A stretch of 34,352 bases of DNA from an uncultured Methanobrevibacter sp. (GTDB lineage Archaea; Methanobacteriota; Methanobacteria; Methanobacteriales; Methanobacteriaceae): positions 1-34,352 of the forward strand of contig CADBHR010000004.1 in NCBI GenBank assembly GCA_902794475.1. The letters are read 5' to 3'. Position numbers and translations under genes: made by a program. Positions 22,736 through 31,500 of the stretch are shown piece after piece (position 1 is the stretch's first letter; every line of letters starts with the position of its first letter). Under the pieces are notes generated by a model. It ran no database searches. It had not been told where the DNA came from and worked only from the letters and a program-made list of their open reading frames with translations.

Positions 22736-25408
22736 ATGAGTATTAAACATGTTTTTATTTTGATATTGCTAATTTCAATTATTTTTTCACTTAATTCGAT
22801 TGCAGCTACAGAATTAAATGGAACTGATAATTCAGTTGAATCAAAAATAATTTCTGATGATAATTCTTTTGAAATTTCTGAAAATAATGCATTATTAGAA
22901 AACTCATTATCTAACTCTATTTCTTCAAAAAATGATGATGTAGTTTATAATTCTTTATCTGAAGATATTTCATTGGAATCTGATGAATATACGATTCATG
23001 TTGGTAAAAATATCACAAAAGATGGTAATGGTTCTAGTGAAAATCCTTATGCAACTTTTGACTTGGCATGTAGTGATGTAAGTAGTGGAAAAGGCAACGT
23101 TATTATAAATGTTGAGGAGGGTACTTATTATTTGGATTCTCCATTAATATTCAATGTAAATAATCTTCATATAATTGGAATTAATAAAAATGTTTGTATT
23201 AAGTATAGGGAAAGTACAAAACTTCAATTTTTCAGTATTTCGTCACCAATGGGTAATTTTACAATGGATAATATTTTAATAGATGTTTCAGATAATCCCG
23301 CTGTCAATATTAATGGAAATTTTAAGTTTAATATCTATAAAGGAGATGCCAATTTAGTTACATTTAACAATTGTACTTTCAAAAATTTTTTAGAATTATT
23401 GCCTTATGAATTAGATGAATATGATATGTCCTTATTAACAGAACCCTATGAATTTAATAATTGTAATTTTATATATGATGCAGAGGTGTTGACATATTAT
23501 ATGATTGGTGTAGCCGATAGGGATGTCACATTTAATAATTGCCGATTTAATTTTGAATTCAGTTTTATATATAATCGGAAAGATCCTTCATTTTCTGCAG
23601 GGTATTCTGGTAAATTAACTGGACACAATACACTGTTCAACGATTGCTGGTTTGGTTTAAATGGATTACCTTCTGTTTTTTATGATAATGGTAAAGAAGA
23701 TGATGGTTATGATATTGGTAGGTATGCAATTTTTTCTATTTCTGAAAATTATTTAGGTAATAATGAATACGAAATTATTGGCAAATTAATATGGAATGAT
23801 GGAACTACTGATGGGATTGAGAAATTAAATCCTATGATTGTTAATTTATCATCAAATACAGGTATTTTAAATCAAAAAACAGTAACTTTAGAAAATGGTA
23901 CTTTTCAAGTATTGTATACTAGTACTTCAGCTAACAATAAAATTGTTGCATCATTAGACAATGCAGTTGAATCAGTTGAATTCAAAAGTATTAGTATCTC
24001 ATTAGATTCTCCTATTATTAAATATGGAGCAAAACAAAATATTACTGTAACTTTACCAAGTGAATATAATGGGGTCATTTATGTTACTGTTAATGGTAAA
24101 ACTTATAATAAAACTGTAGAAGCTCCTAATTTATCTACAACAATTAATATTACTGATGTTTTGCCTGTTGGAACCCATCCAGTAAATGTCACTTTCAATG
24201 ACAACAAGCAAAATGATCCAACACAGGCTATTTATGGTTTCAACACAACAACAATAACTGTTTTAGGACTCCCATATGAATTTAATGCAACAGTTCCTGA
24301 AACTCTTTATCTAGGGGATAATGCAACTGTAACTCTTAAATTACCTGAAGGAGCTACTGGAAATATAACTGTTAAAGTAGGTGAAAATGAAGCAAAAACA
24401 TTTAATATTACTGATACTATCAGTATTGGTGGATTTGTTGTTGGAGATAATATAGTTAACATTACATATAATGGTAACGAACAATATGAGTCTCAAAGCA
24501 TTGAAAAACATGTTTTCGCATCACTTAAACCAACCACACTTACAGCTGACAACGTAACTACTATTTATGGTGTTGCTAAGGATTTAGTTGTTACTTTAAC
24601 TTCCAATGGTAATGTTTTAGCTAATAAAAATATTACTATCATCGTTGGTACTATTAATAAGACTTTACCTACTGATGATAATGGTCAAGTTAGCGTGGAT
24701 ATTTCAACATTAAGTCCAAGTACTTATACTGCAACAATTTCTTTTGAAGGTGATGAATTATACAATAAATCATCTATAACTACTAAAGTTTCCGTAAAAG
24801 AAAATGCAAAAACCGAAAATATCACTCTTCCAGAAATAACAGCCGGAAAAGCAACTACAACAACAATTAAATTACCTGAAAATGCAACTGGAAACATTAC
24901 AGTAAGTATTGATGGAAGCGTTTCAAGTGTGGTTAACCTTACAAATGGTAGTGCAACAATTACTATCCCTGCATTAACTGCAGGAAAACACAACATAACT
25001 ATTGCATACTCTGGTGATGATAAATATGCTGCATTCTCACAAACTTCTACAGTAGAAGTCAAAGAGCCAGCTAAACCAACGCCAAAACCAGAACCAGTAA
25101 AACCAGCTCAAGTCAAAAAACAAGCTACAAAAATAATGGCTAAGAACAAAAAATTCAAAGCAAAAACTAAAGTTAAAAAATACACAATAACTTTGAAAAC
25201 CAAAGCTGGAAAAGCAATTAAAAAAGTGCAAGTTACCATTAAAATAGGTAAAAAAACATACAAAGCAAAAACAAATGCCAAAGGTAAAGCAACCTTTAAA
25301 ATCAAAAAACTAACCAAAAAAGGAAAATACAAAGCAACAATCAAATTTAAAGGAAACAAACTTTACAAAGCATGCAGCAAAAAAGTAAAAATAACAATTA
25401 AAAAATAG
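22736..25408 (+). CDS. Secreted adhesin-like protein: beta-helix, Ig repeats, Pro/Lys linker, Lys-rich tail
   Basis: 890 aa from the ATG at 22736. An in-frame TTG at 22727 lies inside the terminator T-run and is less likely. The signal peptide is about 1-23 (cleavage after SIA). A pectate-lyase-like entry (IHVGKNITKDGNGSSENPYA, about 87-106) leads into a beta-helix to about 330. A module around YEIIGKLIWNDGTTDGIEKL (about 345-417) is shared with the next gene. Ig-like repeats occupy about 420-595, a Big_1-like repeat with TDDNG about 595-687, and another Ig repeat with YSGDDKYA about 694-777. A Pro/Lys linker (KPTPKPEPVKPAQVKK) precedes the Lys-rich tail (about 793-890). The tail protein sequence matches those of the 6173 and 28545 genes, but its codons are AT-rich. 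No ribosome binding site is visible, which suggests a leaderless mRNA. A surface role is inferred. Confidence 0.9.
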   Translation: MSIKHVFILILLISIIFSLNSIAATELNGTDNSVESKIISDDNSFEISENNALLENSLSNSISSKNDDVVYNSLSEDISLESDEYTIHVGKNITKDGNGSSENPYATFDLACSDVSSGKGNVIINVEEGTYYLDSPLIFNVNNLHIIGINKNVCIKYRESTKLQFFSISSPMGNFTMDNILIDVSDNPAVNINGNFKFNIYKGDANLVTFNNCTFKNFLELLPYELDEYDMSLLTEPYEFNNCNFIYDAEVLTYYMIGVADRDVTFNNCRFNFEFSFIYNRKDPSFSAGYSGKLTGHNTLFNDCWFGLNGLPSVFYDNGKEDDGYDIGRYAIFSISENYLGNNEYEIIGKLIWNDGTTDGIEKLNPMIVNLSSNTGILNQKTVTLENGTFQVLYTSTSANNKIVASLDNAVESVEFKSISISLDSPIIKYGAKQNITVTLPSEYNGVIYVTVNGKTYNKTVEAPNLSTTINITDVLPVGTHPVNVTFNDNKQNDPTQAIYGFNTTTITVLGLPYEFNATVPETLYLGDNATVTLKLPEGATGNITVKVGENEAKTFNITDTISIGGFVVGDNIVNITYNGNEQYESQSIEKHVFASLKPTTLTADNVTTIYGVAKDLVVTLTSNGNVLANKNITIIVGTINKTLPTDDNGQVSVDISTLSPSTYTATISFEGDELYNKSSITTKVSVKENAKTENITLPEITAGKATTTTIKLPENATGNITVSIDGSVSSVVNLTNGSATITIPALTAGKHNITIAYSGDDKYAAFSQTSTVEVKEPAKPTPKPEPVKPAQVKKQATKIMAKNKKFKAKTKVKKYTITLKTKAGKAIKKVQVTIKIGKKTYKAKTNAKGKATFKIKKLTKKGKYKATIKFKGNKLYKACSKKVKITIKK

Positions 25409-25439
25409 AGAATTAATAACATACTCTCTATTTTTTTTT
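25404..25439 (+). terminator. Strong hairpin terminator after the 22736 gene
   Basis: AATAGAGA (25404-25411, overlapping the stop codon) and TCTCTATT (25425-25432) form a perfect 8-bp stem that runs directly into a T-run to 25439. Confidence 0.75.
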
Positions 25440-25506
25440 ATTTTTAAAATTATATCCTAATTATTTTTTTACCCAAATCAAAAAAAATGGAGGAAATTAG
25501 AGAGTT

Positions 25507-28500
25507 ATGAATTTTAAAAGAATTTTTTTTTCAATCTTATTATTATCAATATTAATTTCAATCGTTGGTGTTTCTGCATCTGATGCAAATAATACAACAG
25601 ATATTGTAACTCAATCTAATGAAATTGATTTAACAGAGATTAATGAAGAAGTTAATTTAGAAATTTCACAAGACAATCAAATATTATCTTCACAAGATGA
25701 ACCTACTCGTGTAATTTATGTGGGTCAAAATAAAACAACAGATGGGGGAAACGGAACATCCGATAATCCTTTTGAATCCTTTGAACTTGCATGTAACAAT
25801 TTATCTGGAGAAAATAAAGTAGAAATAAATGTTTACAATGGAACATATTATATAAATTCAAATTTAAAATTTGACACAAATAACCTTTTTATCAGTGGAA
25901 TTGGCAATGTATTAATTAAAAATCTAGAAAATAAAGATGGATGCTATGCCTCTTTTGGTTTAACTTCATCAACTGGAAATTTCACATTTTCTAATCTAAT
26001 ATTTGATGGATCAAACTGCACATCAATATCTTCAGTTTCCATAAATAAACCTTATTTCCATGTTTTTAAAGGAAAAGCAAATTTAGGAACTTTTTATAAT
26101 TGTACTTTCACAGGTTTCACTGATGACATGATGTTTTCCAGTCAATTTAATAGAAAATTCATCCGCTGTAATTTTTTAGATACCTCTTATATTACATTTG
26201 AGAGATGGTACAATGGGTTAATGATTGATTTTGAATATTGTATAATTACAAATTCATTATATTTTGGTCCAATACCATTAACTTATAATCCACGTCTTAA
26301 TCTTACATATAATAATGTATGGCTGGGTTCAAATAGGGTTGATAACTATGTATATTATGAAACATTCGATGCCCAAGGAAAATCTATTCAAGTTGAAGCT
26401 AATTTCGGCAGATATGCAGTTTTTTCAGCATATGAAAACTATTTGGAAAACGATACTTATGAAATCATAGGCAATTTAACATGGAATGATGGAACTGCCG
26501 ATGGAATTGAATTGTTAAATCCGATGGTTGTAACAATTGCAACTAGAACTGGTCAAACATCAAAAGAAACCATTCTAAGAAATGGAACTTTTAAAGAAAT
26601 CTATAAAAGCAATTATCAAGATAATGAAATTGAAATAGAATTAGACTCACAAGAAGTCATACTCGAATTTAAAAATGGGATCCATGTTGTAGCAAATCCG
26701 ATATATGTGGGAGATAATCAAATAATTACTGTAACATTACCTCAGGCTATTAATGCTCCAGTCAACATCACTGTGAATAATAAAACTTATGAAGTCCAGT
26801 CAAAGGGTTCATCAACATTTAATTTCACAGTTCCCGAGGAGTTACCTGCAGGCAAATATCAAGTTGACGTGAAAATAATAGATAACAAGAATCATGTATA
26901 TGGTGTCAATTCAACCAATTGGACAATATCAAAAATAAACAAAAATATAATAATCATCACTCCCGCTAAAAGTTACATTACTGATGCATCCATAAACATA
27001 ACTGTATTATTAGAAAAGGATGCTTCCGGAAACATCACAGTATTTGCCAATGATAAGAACATAACAAAAGAATGCTACGGCAGAAATATTGAAATAGATA
27101 TTTCATCATTACTAAACCCTGATGAAAACGATATCACAGTTGTTTATTCAGGAAATAAAAAATACTTAAATCAGACAAAAGAAGATAAGATATTTGTAAA
27201 TAAAATTTATCCAAATATCAATATCACAACTCCCTCAAAACCTATTATCGGTGATGAAATTAACATTAACATAACATTACCTTTAAATGCTACAGGCAGC
27301 CTAATGGTTTCTGCGGGAGATAAAAGCGTATCCCTCAATAATGTTTCAAATAAAAATACTATAAATATTTCAGATCTATTAAATACTGGTTATAATACGT
27401 TATCCATATATTATTCAGGAGATGATTTCTGGGACAGTCAAATAAAAAAAGAAACAATATATGTGGACAAAATAACTCCAGTAATGAATGTTGAAACCAG
27501 TCAGGATAGTGTTAAAGTCGGAGAAAATATAACTCTGCAAATTTATTTGCCTAAAGAAGTATCCGGCAATTTATCAGTAAATGGAAATTACTTAAATAGG
27601 ACAAATGAACTGACAATAGTTGATATTCCATGCTTGCTTGCAGGAATTACTCAGATTAATGTAACTTATGATGGAAATGACCGTTATCATGGACAATCAA
27701 AGATAATCAATATATCTGTTGAAAAATGGAATATTTCACTTAATGAAATGAAAATAACTGTAACCAATCACACCACTCCAAATTTTATAATAACACTACC
27801 TAGTGAAGTAACAGGTAACATCACCATTAAAGTCAATGACAAAAAATATACAGAATCATTGGTCAATGGCAAAGCTGGCTTGAAAATCTATGACTTAATG
27901 CCAGGCATATATGGTGCAGAGATTATTTATTTAGGAGATGGCAAATTCAATTCATTAAGTACTAATGTCAAGTTTTCCGTCCCTAAACCTGTTCTAAAAG
28001 CTAATGATGTTAATATACTTTATACAAGTGGTTTAAAATATACTGTTTATGTTACTGTCAGTGGAAGTCCAGTTGTTGGAAAAACAGTTACCATAACAAT
28101 CAACGGTAAAAAAACAACTGCAGTAACAGACAATAAAGGACGTGCAAGTGTTAAAATAGACTTGCCACCAAAATCCAGTAAATACACCATTACTGCCGAA
28201 TATCAGGGAGTAAAAATCACTAATAAAGTAAAAGTAAACAGCATTATCCAAGCTAAAAACTTGAAAGTTAAAAAATCCGCAAAGACATTGAAAATTAAAG
28301 TATCTTTAAAGAAAGTAAATGGAAAATACTTGAAAAATAAAAAAATTACTTTAAAATTCAAAGGTAAGAAATACGCTGCAAAAACCAATAAAAAAGGAAT
28401 TGCAATTTTCAAAATCAATAAAAAAGTTATTAAAAAACTTAAAGCAGGTAAAAAGTATAAATATCAAGTCAATTACTTAAAAGATACTGCCAGTAAAAAG

Positions 28501-28518
28501 GTGATTGTTAAAAAGTAA
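25507..28518 (+). CDS. Secreted adhesin-like protein: beta-helix, Ig repeats, Big_1-like module, Lys-rich tail
   Basis: 1003 aa. The signal peptide is about 1-24 (cleavage after VSA). A pectate-lyase-like entry (IYVGQNKTTDGGNGTSDNP, about 70-88) and beta-helix extend to about 310. A YEIIGNLTWNDGTADGIELL module (about 318-390) is shared with the upstream gene. About five Ig-like repeats follow (391-827; motifs YSGNKKYL, YSGDDFW, YDGNDRY, YLGDGKF). A Big_1-like module (LYTSGLKYTVYVTVSGSPVV, about 838-857; TDNKGRAS) leads to a Lys-rich tail of the AKNLKVKKSAKTLKIKV type (about 911-1003). That tail groups with the 479 gene and the fragment at the left edge. GGAGG at 25489-25493 lies 13 bases before the ATG, and AGAG at 25501-25504 is closer. 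It has no membrane anchor. The ligand is unknown. No terminator separates it from the 28545 gene. Confidence 0.9.
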   Translation: MNFKRIFFSILLLSILISIVGVSASDANNTTDIVTQSNEIDLTEINEEVNLEISQDNQILSSQDEPTRVIYVGQNKTTDGGNGTSDNPFESFELACNNLSGENKVEINVYNGTYYINSNLKFDTNNLFISGIGNVLIKNLENKDGCYASFGLTSSTGNFTFSNLIFDGSNCTSISSVSINKPYFHVFKGKANLGTFYNCTFTGFTDDMMFSSQFNRKFIRCNFLDTSYITFERWYNGLMIDFEYCIITNSLYFGPIPLTYNPRLNLTYNNVWLGSNRVDNYVYYETFDAQGKSIQVEANFGRYAVFSAYENYLENDTYEIIGNLTWNDGTADGIELLNPMVVTIATRTGQTSKETILRNGTFKEIYKSNYQDNEIEIELDSQEVILEFKNGIHVVANPIYVGDNQIITVTLPQAINAPVNITVNNKTYEVQSKGSSTFNFTVPEELPAGKYQVDVKIIDNKNHVYGVNSTNWTISKINKNIIIITPAKSYITDASINITVLLEKDASGNITVFANDKNITKECYGRNIEIDISSLLNPDENDITVVYSGNKKYLNQTKEDKIFVNKIYPNINITTPSKPIIGDEININITLPLNATGSLMVSAGDKSVSLNNVSNKNTINISDLLNTGYNTLSIYYSGDDFWDSQIKKETIYVDKITPVMNVETSQDSVKVGENITLQIYLPKEVSGNLSVNGNYLNRTNELTIVDIPCLLAGITQINVTYDGNDRYHGQSKIINISVEKWNISLNEMKITVTNHTTPNFIITLPSEVTGNITIKVNDKKYTESLVNGKAGLKIYDLMPGIYGAEIIYLGDGKFNSLSTNVKFSVPKPVLKANDVNILYTSGLKYTVYVTVSGSPVVGKTVTITINGKKTTAVTDNKGRASVKIDLPPKSSKYTITAEYQGVKITNKVKVNSIIQAKNLKVKKSAKTLKIKVSLKKVNGKYLKNKKITLKFKGKKYAAKTNKKGIAIFKINKKVIKKLKAGKKYKYQVNYLKDTASKKVIVKK

Positions 28519-28530
28519 GGAGATTATTGT

Positions 28531-28538
28531 CAAGGTGA
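28531..28538 (+). promoter_or_regulatory. Ribosome binding site of the 28545 gene
   Basis: AAGGTGAT lies 6 bases before the ATG at 28545 and matches the methanogen SD consensus closely. It lies in a 26-bp gap after the preceding stop, so the two genes probably share a transcript. Confidence 0.65.
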
Positions 28539-28544
28539 TAAAAA

Positions 28545-31500
28545 ATGAATTTCAAAACTAAATCTTTCATTTTGATATTGTTATTGCTGCTTGTGGGAGT
28601 TGGTTTCGTATCTGCTAGTGAAATTGATGATATAAATGTCACCTCACAAGAGCTATCTGCAATTGACGATAATCAAAATGAGTTAAATCCAGTTAATTTA
28701 GAAGATATCCAAGAAGAAGCAGATATTCAAAATTCTATTCTTAAATCAACTGATTCGGAGGAATCCTTAAAGGGCAGTGAATCTGATGTGATTGTTGTGA
28801 ATAACTGGGATGAATTACAGTATTATTGTTCTCTTAAGGATGATGATTATGCCTTGAAGCTAAAAGAGAATACAAGTTTTTATCCCACCAATCCCGATGA
28901 TGCTAATTATCAGATAAAAGTTTATAATAAGGTAAAAATTATTGGAAGCGAAGGTTCATATATCGGATACAATTCATCTAATGCACCTGCAATTAAGTAT
29001 GCTGCCATTATTGTTCCAGATGGTGCTAAAGCAAGTATTAATATGGAAAATGTTGAATTTAAATGGATTCGAACAAGTTATTCTCCAGACGGTGTTTTTC
29101 TTCAGATGGGTGGTAAGAGAAATAATGTTTTTAAAAATTGTCGATTTAGTTATATAACTACTACTAAAGGCCATTCTGGCATTATCTATCTAAAAAAAGG
29201 CACTGCTACATTAGATAATTGCTCATTTATTAATTGTACAACTGATTATGGTGTCGTTAGTGTTTATGATCCAAATAGTGTCAAGACTACAGACATGGTT
29301 GTTCGCAACTGTTATTTTGAAGGAAATTACGCCCGAACAGAACCAGGATGCATCAATAATTGCGGTAAACTGACAGTTTACAATACTACCTTTGTTAAAA
29401 ACAGGTCTTTTTGGTGGGCAGGAGCAATACATACACATAATTATGGTAACACTACAATTTATGATTCCAACTTTACAGACAATGTGGCTGGATGGAATGG
29501 TGGAGCATTATACACCTACAGTTACCTTCAAATCTATAATACTGTTTTCAGCGGAAATAACTGTACTACAAATAGTGGTGGGGGAGCTATAGGTGCATGT
29601 GCATTCCAGTCTAATCCTCACATTTATATTGAAAACTGTTTATTTGAAAAAAATACTAATAATTGTTGGACTGCTGATGAACTTAGTAACGATGCCGGTT
29701 ATGGTGGCGCAATTTCAATGATGGATGAAGGATCCATTGTTGTTTTAAACACTACTTTTATTTCTAATGCTGCAGCTTATGGCTGTGCTATTGCTGCTCA
29801 TGCTGCAGGAGAATATGGTTCTCCTAATGTGATTATTGCCAATAATTCATTTATTACACATACACAATCTGAAACTTTACTTGTTAGTGTCACAGGTTCT
29901 ACTGCAATTATTGAAGGCAATTATTTTTATGGAAATTATGTCAGATTTAAAGAATTAACTCTTAAAGAAATTAGTTCAGGTAAAGATTATGCAACATTGC
30001 AGGTAGATGTCAGATTAGCTAATCCTCAGTATTACGACTCTGATATATTAAACAGAATTGAATATGATGTTTATGTTGAGGGAGAATATGTTAAAACTGT
30101 TGACCGTAATGTTTTCACTGTGGATTTTGACGGATTTACAATGGGTGAGGTTTATGTGATTCCAACCATTTCCAACAGCAAATCTAATGTAGCAACAATT
30201 GCATCTGTCGGCAGTTATATCTATGTTTCAAAAAGCATTGGAAATGACAGCAATAACGGAACTTTAAGAGGTTATCCGGTTAAAACCATCAAAAGGGCAT
30301 TGGAACTTGTAGATGAGGATTATAGTATTGTTATTCTTGATGGTATTTATGATGAGGAAAATTTCCAGATTAATAAAAATCTAACAATAATCGGAACTGC
30401 CGATGCAACATTAACCAATAATACATCATTCACAGTCAATGCCAATAATTTCACTTTAAAAAATATTAAAGTATGTAATTCAATACCTGATACATTTGTA
30501 AAACAAAGTAAAGGTAATTTAGTCATTAACAATTGTATTTTTGACAACAATCAGGGTTCCAAGCTAATTGATGCAGATAATGTCAATATTGTAAAATCAG
30601 TTTTTACCAACAATAATGTTATAGTCTACAATAATGCTTTTGTAAGTATTAAGAACTCCATATTGTTAAACAATACTAAAATCATTGATAAAAATACTGA
30701 CAATGTTAATTTAAATTATAATTGGTGGGGAAACACCCTGAATAACGTGTCCAGACCTACTGCAGATTTCAATATAAATAACTGGTTAGTTTTAAATGCA
30801 ACCAGCAGTGTTAATGTTTTGGAGTATGGCAAATCGAGTGTTGTGCAGTTTAGCTGTTATCTGGTTGAAGGCAATTCTATCAGCAAATATAATGATTTGG
30901 TTAAGTTTAATCTGGAACTCAATGCTTTAAACGGTACTGTCAATAAGAATCTGGTGAATTATAATTCCAATGTTATCTATACCCAGACTGCCAGCGGCAC
31001 AGGTGTTTTAACTGCAAAATATAATGACATTTCATTCAATCTCTATTTTGATTTTGTTAAATTAACTCCTAATTTGGTTATTAAAGCTTCAGATATTATG
31101 TATGGTCAAAGTTTGGAAGTTACTATACTTGGTCCTAGCGATATTGCCCAAAGTAAAGGTTTTTATAAAGTTAGTGTTGGCGGAAAGTCAATAACTAAAA
31201 GAACTGAGTATAATTCATTTACTTTTGATGGTTTAAGTGCAGGAAATTATGAAATCACTCTTGAATTCACCGGCAATGAAAAATATGCTGGTAAAACAGT
31301 GACTTCCAAAGTCAATATAAACAAATATGCCACTACAACAAAAATCACTACAAGTGCTGTTGAAGTTGGAAATGACGTAACACTTACCATTACAACTTCC
31401 CAGAATACCGCAGGCACTGTCACATTAACTGTCAATAACATTACAGAAACTTTGACTTTAACTAATAATCAGGCCATATACACTATCAATAATATTGGCC

